The notes beneath the pieces are model-generated. The model saw only the letters and a program-made list of their open reading frames with translations. It was not told where the DNA came from and did no database searches. A stretch of DNA of 9,253 nt from JAXJYR01 sp964593515 (GTDB lineage Bacteria; Bacillota_I; Bacilli_A; Erysipelotrichales; Erysipelotrichaceae). Position 1 is the first letter of the stretch; each line of letters starts with the position of its first letter. A program made the position numbers and the translations under genes. Positions 1 through 7,986 of the stretch are shown piece by piece. Where the stretch lies: positions 1-9,253 of the forward strand of contig CAZQJH010000063.1 of assembly GCA_964593515.1 (NCBI GenBank), given 5' to 3'.

Positions 1-367
1 ACTTGCGATATCCTTAATTGAAATATTGATGTTATGTAAGTTTAAGATAGTTTGGAACATTATCGCTTCTTGTTTAGCTTTTTCACTGGCAATTCCTTGG
101 ATTTTTCCTTTTTCGATCCCTTGAATCATTCCTTCTTCAATTCCTTGCATTTTTCCTTCTTCGATTCCTAGAAGTTTTCCTTTTTCGATTCCTTGAATCA
201 TTCCTTGTTCATAATATTCTTCTATTAATCCAAGTGATGCATTACACATATCTTCCACATCCTTTCGCTTTTCTTCTATAGATAGTATAGCATATTTTTG
301 CTTTAATATCTTTAAATTCAGGAATTAAAGCGCTAATTAGATTAGCTAAAAAGCAAAAAAAATCTAA
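1..367 (-). pseudogene. Decayed 3' part of an Rpn-family nuclease/'transposase' gene, continuing past the window edge
   Basis: Read on the minus strand, positions 367 to about 295 translate to a segment containing LANLISALIPEFKDIKAK. From about 294 down to 1 the reading continues one frame over as YAILSIEEKRKDVEDMCN, then a repeat region, then a tail with IMFQTILNLHNINISIKDIA. Joined, this resembles the C-terminal part of Rpn-family (PD-(D/E)XK nuclease / putative transposase) proteins common in gut Bacillota; the match is from memory, not a search. The frames join if one A is removed from the A run complementary to T295-299, so a one-base insertion is likely, or else a sequencing error. An in-frame TAA at 368-370 and the absence of any upstream nuclease domain show the 5' part is lost. 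An ATG at 249-247 with an AAAGG upstream leaves an 83-codon frame open to the window edge, so a short protein could still be made. Confidence 0.6.
85..204 (-). repeat. Five tandem 24-bp (8-residue) coding repeats
   Basis: Five consecutive 24-base units lie in frame in the Rpn-like remnant. On the minus strand they encode GMIQGIEK, GKLLGIEE, GKMQGIEE, GMIQGIEK and GKIQGIAS. The units vary at few positions and keep the codon register. Such G-I/L-E-x-G coiled or flexible repeats are typical near the C terminus of Rpn-type proteins and change copy number easily. There are no unique spacers between units, so this is not a CRISPR array. Confidence 0.8.
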
Positions 368-382
368 TTAATTTATTATTTC

Positions 383-397
383 TTGAAACCCTTTACA
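383..397 (+). promoter_or_regulatory. Possible catabolite-repression (cre) operator overlapping the -35
   Basis: The 15-mer TTGAAACCCTTTACA fits the degenerate CcpA operator consensus WTGNAANCGNWNNCW at every position except the central G, which is C here. It is nearly palindromic (TGAAA / TTTaCA). It overlaps the -35 of the fucosidase promoter, where binding would block RNA polymerase. Carbon repression of a glycosidase makes biological sense. The central CG is the best conserved part of real cre sites, so its loss lowers confidence. Confidence 0.35.
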
Positions 398-419
398 ATT
401 AATATTTCTTTGGTATGAT
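392..419 (+). promoter_or_regulatory. Sigma-A-type promoter of the fucosidase gene, with extended -10
   Basis: A -35 TTTACA (392-397) and a -10 TATGAT (414-419) are separated by 16 bases. A TG at 411-412 makes an extended -10 (TGgTATGAT). Transcription would start near 426. That gives a leader of about 24 bases containing the ribosome site AAAGGA at 438-443, six bases before the ATG at 450. No other gene lies between it and the fucosidase. Confidence 0.7.
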
Positions 420-449
420 TAATACGTAAAAATACAGAAAGGAAAATTT

Positions 450-3400
450 ATGAAGAAAATTATTACAATCATTTTATGCTTGTGTTTAATTCCTTTTACC
501 CCTTCTTATCGAAAGGATTTAAGCATTAAAGCTAACGACAGTAGCATTAATTCCTTAATGCGTTTATGGTATGACGAAGAAGCAACTATCACACCTAATG
601 AATCAAGTGGCGGTGAATGGATGCAACAATCCCTTCCTTTAGGAAATGGTGATTTAGGAAGTTTAGTATTTGGAGGAGTTAAAAAAGAAAGAATCCATAT
701 TAACCAAAAAACCTTATGGACTGGAGGACCTAGTAGTAGTCGTCCCAACTATAATTATGGTAACAAACAAACTCCATATACTAGTGAAGCTATTGAAGCT
801 TATCGTCAATTATTAGATGATAAGTCAACTAATGTCTTTAATGATGATCCTAGTTTAGGTGGTTATGGAATGGGAGCCCAAATCAAATTCCCCGGAGAAA
901 ACAATTTAAATAAAGGAAGTTATCAAGATTTCGCCGATATCTACTTAGACTTTAATGCAATGAAAGTTAGTTATGATAAAGTAGATAATTACTACCGTGA
1001 TTTAAACTTACAAACAGGTATTGCTTCAACATATTACACTTATGAAGGTGTAGAATATTTACGTGAAAGTTTTGTGAGTGAACCAAATCAAGTAATGGTT
1101 ACAAGATTAAGTGCTAGTCAAGCTAATAAATTATCACTTAATGTTTTATTAAAATTAAACAATTCTAATTTAAGTGGTACCACTAGTATTGATGCTAATA
1201 AGCAAATGATTACTATCGATGGTAAAGTTAATGATAATAATTTAAAATATCGAACAAGTTTAAAAGTTATCATCAAAGATGGAACTATTAAAACTAATAA
1301 CAATACTTTTGATATTAGTGAAGCTAGTGAAGTTATTTTAATTTTAGCTGCCGATACTAACTATCTAAATGATTATCCTACTTATCGTGATGAAAACTTA
1401 GACTTAACTAAGGAAATTAATGCCTTAATCGATAATGCTAGTAAATTAAGTTATGATGAATTATTAGCTAATCATTTAAATGATCATCAAACTTTATTTG
1501 ATCGTGTTAGTTTTGATTTATATGATTACAATAGTGAAATACCAACTGATGAATTAGTTAAAGCTTATCGTAATGGAGAATATTCTAACTTCTTAGAAAT
1601 ATTATCTTTCCAATTTGGTCGTTATTTAACAATTGCTGGTAGTCGTGGAGAATTACCAAGTAACTTAGTTGGACTATGGACGATTGGTCCTAGTGCTTGG
1701 ACTGGTGATTATCACTTTAATGTTAATGTCCAAATGAATTATTGGCCTGTTTATTCAACTAACTTAGCTGAATGTGGAACAACAATGGTTGATTATATGG
1801 AAAACTTACGTGAACCTGGTCGTGTAACAGCGCAATATGTTCATGGTATTAGTGATGCTATCAATAACCATACTGGATTTACGGTTCATACAGAAAACAA
1901 TCCATTTGGAATGTGTGCTCCAACTAATGCTCAAGAATATGGATGGAATCCAACTGGAGCTGCTTGGGCTATTCAAAACTTATGGGCTCATTATGAATTT
2001 ACTCAAGATAAAACATACTTAAAAGAAGTTATTTATCCAATTATGAAAGAAGCTACTTTATTCTGGGATAATTACTTATGGGAATCTAGTTATCAAAAGA
2101 TTCATGATGAAAATAGTATTTATAATGGTCAAAATAAATTAGTTGTCGCTCCTAGTTTATCTGAAGAACAAGGACCAACAGCCATTGGAACAACTTATGA
2201 TCAATCTTTAGTTTGGGAATTATATAACGAAGTTATTCAAGCCGGAGAAATTATTGGGGAAGATGAAGCCTTATTAACGAAATGGAAAGATACTATTCAA
2301 CGTTTAGATCCAATTGAAATTAATGAAACTAATGGAATTAAAGAGTGGTATGAAGAAACTAGAGTAGGTTTAAATAATGGTCATCATCAATCTTATGCCC
2401 AAGCGGGTAATTTAAATGAAATTGCCGTACCTAATAGTGGATGGAATATTGGTCATCCTGGGGAACAACGTCATGCTTCACACTTAGTTGGTTTATATCC
2501 AGGTACTTTAATTAATAAAGATAATGAAACTTATTTAGATGCAGCAATTACTTCTTTAACAGAACGTGGGGTTTATTCAACTGGTTGGTCTAAAGCTAAT
2601 AAGATTAACTTATGGGCTCGTACTGGTGATGGAAACCAAGCTTATGTTTTATTAAATAATTTAATTGGTGGTAATAGTGCTGGTTTACAATATAACTTAT
2701 TTGATTCACATGGTTCTGGTGGTGGTGAAACCATGAAAAATGGTTCATGTGTATGGCAAATTGATGGTAACTATGGTTTAACTAGTGGAGTAGCTGAAAT
2801 GTTACTACAATCACAATTAGGTTATGTCCAATTCTTACCAGCTTTACCAGATGCATGGAATAATGGTTCAATTAATGGATTAAAAGCTCGTGGTAACTTT
2901 ACTATTAATCAAACATGGCGAAACCATCAAGCAACTAGCTTTGAAGTAACTTATGAAGGTAGTGAAACTAGTTCATTATTTACTGGAGAATATTCTAATA
3001 TTAAAGATGCGAAAGTATATGCTAATGGTAAAGAAGTTAAGTTCAATATTATCAATAATAATCAAATTAGTTTTGAAGCTAAAGCTAATGTAACTTATAC
3101 CATTGATATGAGCAATACTAATCAAGCTAGTTTAATTAACCAAGCTAACACCTTATTAAATGAATTAGATCGAGATTTAGTTAATATTAAAGCTTTATTA
3201 CAAAATGCAATCAATAATCCAACAACCTTAAGTGATACTTTAGCTAAAGTTACTTTAATTAATGATATTTATGTAACTAATAAAGCTTATGAACATGACA
3301 TTTATACAATTAGTACTAATGATGGATATGATTTAGCTAGTATTGATACCATGTATTTAAATATCAAACAAGGTTTTAATGATTTACGAAAAGGTAATAA

Positions 3401-6011
3401 ATCATTAGCTGATTACTATCAATTAAAAACTTTATTTACGACATATCGTACAAACTTTGATACATTAAATACTAAAAAAGCCTTAACAATTAATTATACC
3501 AACAAGCAATTAAGTATCACTCATGATACAGATTATCAAGTACGTTATGCTTTAGATGAAATGGTTACAAGTAATTCTACCCTTTACAACAAACCACTTG
3601 CTAATCTTAAAGCTAAAGCTATTTATGTTGCTTTATATGATAATGAACAACGTGTTTCTAAAGTATATGCTTTAAATTTAAATAGTAGTATTGCTTATTT
3701 TGATCAAGTTAATTCATCATTTACTAATATTTGGTCAGGATATGAATTAAGTAAAATGATTGATCATGATACTACTACACGTTGGGCTTCTAAAGGTGTC
3801 AATACTAATGAAGATATGATAATTACTTTATCTTTAAATCATGAAGTAGTTATGAATGCTTTAAATATTGATGCTTTTGTTAGTAATAACAATTTATTAA
3901 ATGCTTATGAAATTAAAGCTAAAGTTAATAATGAATATATTAGTGTTGCGAAAGGTAATAAACTAGCTAATCTAGATGATAAAACTAGTGATCTTGATGG
4001 TGGTAGTGGTGGATATCATGCTTTAAAAACAATTACTTTTGATGAAGTTAAGACTTCAGAAATTAAATTAATTTTAAAAGCTGGTTATGTAGGAGAACCT
4101 TCAATTTATGAAATTAGCTATCAAAATAATAGTTTAGATTCTTTACCTAAAGCTGATTTCACCACTTATCAACAAGTATTAAGTCAAGCTAAACAACAAG
4201 ACATGCAAAGTTCTTTCTTAAAAGATGTTGATGATATCATCAAAGAAAGTTTCAAATATGCTTGTAGTGAAAGTATCAATGATAACTTTAATCAAAGTAT
4301 GGTTGATGCTTATACTTATTTCTTAAATAATCATCTACAAGCTTTAGGATTTAAAGAAAATGATTATACAATCATTAACCAAAGTCTTTCTCAAGCCATA
4401 ACAGCTTTAAATCAAATTCAAGATGTTACTAAATATGAAAGCTTATTAAATGAAGTGGTAGCAGCTAAATTAGTTGTTGAAGATAAAACTAATCATCAAC
4501 CACAAATTGATTTAGCTAATAAAAACTTAATTAATAGTCTTAAACAAAATCAATTAAGTAAAAATGATTTATTATTAAATAAAGATGCTAATAGTGATTT
4601 TAAAGTTGTGAGTGTAACTTCACAATGTGGAGTAAATGGTTCACCATCTGAAGGAGATGCTGGTGGTCAAATTGAAAAAATCTTTGACTACAACAATAAT
4701 ACATATTGGCACAGTGACTATGTAAGCAATGCCTATATGCCACAAGAAATTACTATTGATTTAAATCAAGCTTATATATTAAGCGCAGTTGATTTCTTAC
4801 CACGTCAAAATGGAACTAATGGAGATATTTTTGCTTTCACCTTATTAGCTGGAAATGATGTAAATAATTTAAAAGAAGTTCAAAGCTTTAGCTTTGCTAA
4901 TAATGGTAAAACGTTATTAGAACGTAATATGCAAGAAGCTAATCTAACTACCCCTATCCAAGCTCGTTATCTTAAAATTAAAATAACTAGTAGTGGTGGT
5001 GATGTGAATAATCAATATGCTTCAATGGCTGAACTTCGTATTTATGGTCAAAGTAATAAACAACAAGTCATTATTAAAGATGTTTTAGCTAAAGCCATTG
5101 ATAAAGCTAAACAAGCTAATTTTAACGGTAATGAATTACAACTAGCTACTGAAGTATTAAACAATACTAATGCTACTCAAAGTGATATTACGACTTGTAC
5201 AATTAATTTATTAATGGCACTTTCAAGTAATAAACTTGATACTAGTAAATTAGAAGCTTTAATAAATCAATATCAAGCTATCGATTTAACATATAAAACT
5301 GATGAAAGTGTTAAAGGATTTAAAGATGCTTTAACTAAAGCGCAAGCTTTATTAGACCATTCAAACCTAACACAAAGTGCTATTGATCAAGCTTATGCTG
5401 ATTTAATCAAAGCTTATAACCAATTACAAGATAAAGTATATAACGGTTATGATGATGTTGATGATAAAGCATGGTTTGCGGGAATGGTTAAAGAAGCAAC
5501 TTTACTTGATTTAATGTCTTCAGATGGTGGTGGAACGACCTTCAATCCTAATGGAAATATTACTAGAGCAATGGTTGCCACAATTCTTCATCGTATGGAA
5601 GGAAAACCAAGTGTTCAATATGTTTCTAAGTTTAACGATGTAGCCAAAGGTGAATGGTATTCTGTATCAATTACATGGGCAAGTAACTTTGGGGTTGTAT
5701 CTGGATATAAAAATGGAAACTTTGGACCAGATGATAAGATTACTCGTGAAGATTTAGCTATTATGATTCGAAACTATGCTAATAAAAAAGGTTTAAATAC
5801 TAAAACAACTAAATCATTAGCTGAATTTAAAGATTACAAAGCTGTATCAAGTTATGCTAGTGATGCAATTGCATGGTGTGTCGAAAATGGTATTATGAGT
5901 GGTTCTAAACAAAATGATGAAATATACTTAAAACCAAGTTCAAGTGCAACTAGAGCTGAAGGAGCTAAAATGTTTGTCCAATTATTCCAATTAATCAAAA
6001 AGCAAGCTTAG
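450..6011 (+). CDS. Secreted, SLH-anchored GH95 alpha-L-fucosidase with F5/8C (CBM32-like) modules
   Basis: Predicted to hydrolyse terminal alpha-L-fucose, probably alpha-1,2-linked, from glycans at the cell surface. A signal peptide (KK at 2-3, hydrophobic 4-16, possible cut after A28) is followed by a full GH95 module at about 38-885. It contains WMQQSLPLGNGDLG (57-70), the paired asparagines of HFNVNVQMNYWP (N424, N426), PSLSEEQGP with the likely general acid E573, RHASHL (674-679) and WQIDGN with D772. These align by eye with the catalytic N/N/E/D set of Bifidobacterium bifidum AfcA. Next come a helical stretch (893-945), a chitobiase-C-like beta segment (1012-1077), F5/8C module 1 (about 1085-1225), a helical region (1235-1370), F5/8C module 2 (about 1385-1535) and helical FIVAR-like repeats (1540-1660). 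Three SLH repeats close the protein (about 1674-1718, 1728-1777, 1793-1849), with ITRAM, ITRED and ATRAE motifs. SLH repeats bind pyruvylated secondary wall polymers; no LPXTG sorting signal is present. Start chosen from AAAGGA six bases upstream. An alpha-L-galactosidase specificity, known in GH95, is possible. Confidence 0.92.
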   Translation: MKKIITIILCLCLIPFTPSYRKDLSIKANDSSINSLMRLWYDEEATITPNESSGGEWMQQSLPLGNGDLGSLVFGGVKKERIHINQKTLWTGGPSSSRPNYNYGNKQTPYTSEAIEAYRQLLDDKSTNVFNDDPSLGGYGMGAQIKFPGENNLNKGSYQDFADIYLDFNAMKVSYDKVDNYYRDLNLQTGIASTYYTYEGVEYLRESFVSEPNQVMVTRLSASQANKLSLNVLLKLNNSNLSGTTSIDANKQMITIDGKVNDNNLKYRTSLKVIIKDGTIKTNNNTFDISEASEVILILAADTNYLNDYPTYRDENLDLTKEINALIDNASKLSYDELLANHLNDHQTLFDRVSFDLYDYNSEIPTDELVKAYRNGEYSNFLEILSFQFGRYLTIAGSRGELPSNLVGLWTIGPSAWTGDYHFNVNVQMNYWPVYSTNLAECGTTMVDYMENLREPGRVTAQYVHGISDAINNHTGFTVHTENNPFGMCAPTNAQEYGWNPTGAAWAIQNLWAHYEFTQDKTYLKEVIYPIMKEATLFWDNYLWESSYQKIHDENSIYNGQNKLVVAPSLSEEQGPTAIGTTYDQSLVWELYNEVIQAGEIIGEDEALLTKWKDTIQRLDPIEINETNGIKEWYEETRVGLNNGHHQSYAQAGNLNEIAVPNSGWNIGHPGEQRHASHLVGLYPGTLINKDNETYLDAAITSLTERGVYSTGWSKANKINLWARTGDGNQAYVLLNNLIGGNSAGLQYNLFDSHGSGGGETMKNGSCVWQIDGNYGLTSGVAEMLLQSQLGYVQFLPALPDAWNNGSINGLKARGNFTINQTWRNHQATSFEVTYEGSETSSLFTGEYSNIKDAKVYANGKEVKFNIINNNQISFEAKANVTYTIDMSNTNQASLINQANTLLNELDRDLVNIKALLQNAINNPTTLSDTLAKVTLINDIYVTNKAYEHDIYTISTNDGYDLASIDTMYLNIKQGFNDLRKGNKSLADYYQLKTLFTTYRTNFDTLNTKKALTINYTNKQLSITHDTDYQVRYALDEMVTSNSTLYNKPLANLKAKAIYVALYDNEQRVSKVYALNLNSSIAYFDQVNSSFTNIWSGYELSKMIDHDTTTRWASKGVNTNEDMIITLSLNHEVVMNALNIDAFVSNNNLLNAYEIKAKVNNEYISVAKGNKLANLDDKTSDLDGGSGGYHALKTITFDEVKTSEIKLILKAGYVGEPSIYEISYQNNSLDSLPKADFTTYQQVLSQAKQQDMQSSFLKDVDDIIKESFKYACSESINDNFNQSMVDAYTYFLNNHLQALGFKENDYTIINQSLSQAITALNQIQDVTKYESLLNEVVAAKLVVEDKTNHQPQIDLANKNLINSLKQNQLSKNDLLLNKDANSDFKVVSVTSQCGVNGSPSEGDAGGQIEKIFDYNNNTYWHSDYVSNAYMPQEITIDLNQAYILSAVDFLPRQNGTNGDIFAFTLLAGNDVNNLKEVQSFSFANNGKTLLERNMQEANLTTPIQARYLKIKITSSGGDVNNQYASMAELRIYGQSNKQQVIIKDVLAKAIDKAKQANFNGNELQLATEVLNNTNATQSDITTCTINLLMALSSNKLDTSKLEALINQYQAIDLTYKTDESVKGFKDALTKAQALLDHSNLTQSAIDQAYADLIKAYNQLQDKVYNGYDDVDDKAWFAGMVKEATLLDLMSSDGGGTTFNPNGNITRAMVATILHRMEGKPSVQYVSKFNDVAKGEWYSVSITWASNFGVVSGYKNGNFGPDDKITREDLAIMIRNYANKKGLNTKTTKSLAEFKDYKAVSSYASDAIAWCVENGIMSGSKQNDEIYLKPSSSATRAEGAKMFVQLFQLIKKQA

Positions 6012-6023
6012 ACTTGCTTTTTT
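5997..6023 (+). terminator. Intrinsic terminator overlapping the fucosidase stop codon
   Basis: A perfect 10-bp stem, AAAAAGCAAG (5997-6006) with CTTGCTTTTT (6013-6022), closes a 6-base loop (CTTAGA) that contains the TAG stop at 6009-6011. The run of T residues to 6023 completes the signal. The 5' arm encodes the last residues of the protein (KKQA). The stem has few GC pairs, so efficiency may be modest. Because the arm starts with A residues and ends with T residues, it could also act on minus-strand transcription. Confidence 0.8.
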
Positions 6024-6048
6024 CAATTTTAATTCAACCTTTTTACGT

Positions 6049-6054
6049 TATAAT
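6049..6054 (+). promoter_or_regulatory. Candidate -10 for the two-component operon
   Basis: TATAAT is a perfect -10 match just after the fucosidase terminator. Transcription would start near 6061, leaving a leader of about 14 bases before the response-regulator ATG at 6075. The -35 is poor: the best fit is TTTTAA at 6027-6032, 16 bases upstream. This may mean an activator is needed, for example autoregulation by the response regulator, but no clear direct repeat was seen. Confidence 0.5.
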
Positions 6055-6074
6055 AAAGATACGGGGTGGTATTT

Positions 6075-6758
6075 ATGCGTATTATATTAATTGAAGATGA
6101 AAAAAGAATGGCTCAAGCCCTTTGTGAATTACTACGTTTAGAGAAATATGAAGTAGATCATTTCATTAATGGACTAGAAGGACTAAGTGCGATTAAAAAT
6201 GATATTTATGACCTTATTATCTTAGATGTAATGTTACCAGGAATGAATGGTTATGATATTGCGAAAGAAGTACGTAAAGCTAATATCACAACACCAATCT
6301 TAATGTTAAGTGCTAAAGGTGAATTAGATGATAAAGTAACTGGTTTAGATAGTGGAGCAGATGATTATCTAACTAAACCTTTTATGAGTAAAGAATTATT
6401 AGCCCGTTTACGTGCTTTAAGTCGTCGTAACCAACAAAGCTATGATGATACTTTAAGTTTTGGTGATATTTGTTTAGATTCTCATAGTGCAACCTTAAGA
6501 TGTACTTCTTCTAATGAAAGTGTTCGTTTAAGTGAAAAAGAATATCATATCTTAGAATATCTTATTTTAAATCAAGGACGTATTTTAACTAGAGAACAAT
6601 TAGCCATTAAAATATGGGGATTTGATAGTGAAGCAGAATATAATAATGTTGAAGTATATATGTCTTTTACCCGTAAGAAATTAAGTTATGTTAAAGCTAA
6701 TACAACCATTAAAGCTTTACGAGGAATTGGTTATGAACTTAGGTATGAAAATGTTTAA
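6075..6758 (+). CDS. OmpR/PhoB-family response regulator
   Basis: A 227-residue DNA-binding regulator of a two-component system. The receiver domain (1-115) has acidic residues E7 and D8, phosphoacceptor D51 in LIILDVMLPG, switch residue S79 in MLSAK, and conserved K101 in YLTKPF. The C-terminal winged-helix domain (about 126-224) has RLSEKEYHIL (151-160), the recognition-helix region NVEVYMSFTRKKL (191-203) and the ending RGIGYEL (216-222) typical of the OmpR class. ATG 6075 is chosen because GGGGTGG (6063-6069) lies five bases upstream and MRIILIEDE begins the receiver fold exactly. The frame could also open at GTG 6066, but that lies inside the ribosome site. It is followed by its cognate kinase, which overlaps its 3' end by 26 bases, implying translational coupling. 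The target genes are not shown by the sequence. Confidence 0.93.
   Translation: MRIILIEDEKRMAQALCELLRLEKYEVDHFINGLEGLSAIKNDIYDLIILDVMLPGMNGYDIAKEVRKANITTPILMLSAKGELDDKVTGLDSGADDYLTKPFMSKELLARLRALSRRNQQSYDDTLSFGDICLDSHSATLRCTSSNESVRLSEKEYHILEYLILNQGRILTREQLAIKIWGFDSEAEYNNVEVYMSFTRKKLSYVKANTTIKALRGIGYELRYENV
6721..6726 (+). promoter_or_regulatory. Ribosome binding site that decides the kinase start
   Basis: GAGGAA lies six bases before ATG 6733, inside the response-regulator coding sequence. It favours 6733 over the earlier in-frame ATG at 6688, which has no such site, and over later ATGs at 6745 and 6751, which have only a weak AGG (6741-6743). Confidence 0.65.
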
Positions 6759-7977
6759 ACAATCACGTAAACGAATTGTAGCTTCTATTATGGCTATTCT
6801 TACCTTATTATGGATAACAACATTATGTGTTATTTATATTGCTAGTTATGTTGAAGTAAGTAAAACTAATTATGAAATGCTTCAAGAACATGCTTCTCAA
6901 TATATGTTAGAAAAACCTTTAACCAATCAAGTATTAAAACCACCACTTCCTAATCCTCATTTTGATAATCATAAATTTAAATTATCTACCTTCTATAGTA
7001 TAGCCTTAGATCATAACCAAGAAATAATTGAAATCAAAAATGATCATCGTGAAATATATAGTAATGATAACCTACAAGAAATTGCTTTAAAAGTAATTAA
7101 TAATCATAAAGATTATGGCAAAATAAATGAATTAATCTATTATAAAATGGATAAAGGTGATTACTTATTAATATCATTTATGGATAATACTTTAATGCAA
7201 GATAGTATGAATACTTTATTTAGATATACTTTAATTGTTGGGGCTATTACGATTACGATCTTATTTTTCTTAGCTTTATATTTAGCTAAAAGAATTGTTG
7301 ATCCTTTAGAAATAAGTTATCAAAAACAAAAACAATTTATTTCCGATGCTGGTCATGAATTAAAAACACCTCTATGTGTAATTAATACCAATGCTGAATT
7401 ATTAGAACGAGAAATAGGTTCTAATCAATGGTTAGCTAATATTCAATATGAAAATGAAAGAATGAGTCAATTAGTTATTCAACTACTAGAATTAGCTCGT
7501 AGTGAAAATCCTAATCTTATTATGGAACATCTAGATTTAAGTAATCTAGTTAATGGTGATATTTTAACCTTAGAAAGTTTAGCTTTTGAACATGGTCTAA
7601 CGATTAATCCTGACATTCAAGATAATATCATGTTTTTAGGTAATAAACATCAATTAAACCAATTAGTTACCATCTTACTAGATAATGCTATTAAATATAG
7701 TACTAATGGTAAAGAAGTTAAAATTAGTCTTAAACAAAACAATAGTCATATTATCTTAACCGTTATTAATGATGGTATCGCTATTCCTAAAGAACAACAA
7801 GCTTTATTATTTGAACGTTTTTATCGTCTTGATGAAGTTCGTAATGATGAAGAAAAACATTATGGTTTAGGTTTAGCCATTGCGAAAGCTATTGTGGATA
7901 GTCATCATGGTAAAATAAGTGTTAACTGTTATAATCATAAAGTATGCTTTATAGTTAAATTTAATAAAATTCAATAA
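6733..7977 (+). CDS. Membrane sensor histidine kinase, partner of the upstream regulator
   Basis: A 414-residue kinase. It has a short basic N terminus (KQSRKR, 9-14), a first membrane helix at about 15-38, an outside loop of about 125 residues (39-163) and a second helix at about 164-186. A very short linker (KRIVDPLE) takes the place of a full HAMP domain. The dimerisation domain has the phosphoacceptor H208 in GHELKTP (207-213). The ATPase domain has an N-box with N318 in LLDNAIKYS, a G1-like box NDGIAIP (346-352), an F-box LFERFYR (359-365) and a G2 box YGLGLA (377-382). The G1 box lacks the usual second glycine (A350), a variation seen in other Bacillota kinases. The sensor loop contains KPPLPNPHF (69-77) followed by a beta-rich stretch, FYSIALDHNQEIIEI; no named sensor domain was recognised and the ligand is unknown. 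It should autophosphorylate H208 and pass phosphate to D51 of the overlapping regulator. Confidence 0.9.
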   Translation: MNLGMKMFKQSRKRIVASIMAILTLLWITTLCVIYIASYVEVSKTNYEMLQEHASQYMLEKPLTNQVLKPPLPNPHFDNHKFKLSTFYSIALDHNQEIIEIKNDHREIYSNDNLQEIALKVINNHKDYGKINELIYYKMDKGDYLLISFMDNTLMQDSMNTLFRYTLIVGAITITILFFLALYLAKRIVDPLEISYQKQKQFISDAGHELKTPLCVINTNAELLEREIGSNQWLANIQYENERMSQLVIQLLELARSENPNLIMEHLDLSNLVNGDILTLESLAFEHGLTINPDIQDNIMFLGNKHQLNQLVTILLDNAIKYSTNGKEVKISLKQNNSHIILTVINDGIAIPKEQQALLFERFYRLDEVRNDEEKHYGLGLAIAKAIVDSHHGKISVNCYNHKVCFIVKFNKIQ

Positions 7978-7986
7978 TCTTTCAAT

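Noticed and set aside
85..204. Possible CRISPR array or regulatory iterons
   Set aside because: The 24-bp units are contiguous, without unique spacers, and match codon register in an Rpn-type repeat region.
506..748. 80-codon open frame on the minus strand
   Set aside because: It lies wholly inside the conserved start of the GH95 module and has no ribosome site or recognisable protein features; it is a shadow of the real frame.
1118..1303. 61-codon minus-strand open frame with hydrophobic residues
   Set aside because: Hydrophobicity comes from the complement of Asn/Lys/Asp-rich codons of the fucosidase. There is no independent start signal.
1837..2022. 61-codon + strand open frame in another frame
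   Set aside because: It overlaps conserved GH95 sequence, has no ribosome site, and looks like no known protein.
450..6011. Mollicute-type code (TGA as Trp)
   Set aside because: More than 20 tryptophans, including family-conserved ones, are all TGG despite strong AT bias, and no frame is broken by TGA.
5900..6011. LPXTG-type sortase signal at the end of the fucosidase
   Set aside because: The C terminus is an SLH repeat ending QLIKKQA, with no LPXTG and no hydrophobic tail.
6066..6074. GTG 6066 as start of the response regulator
   Set aside because: The GTG is part of the GGGGTGG ribosome site for ATG 6075, and the receiver fold begins exactly at MRIILIEDE.
6688..6732. Earlier kinase start at ATG 6688
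   Set aside because: It would add 15 residues in a second frame of the regulator's conserved C-terminal domain and has no ribosome site, while GAGGAA fits ATG 6733.
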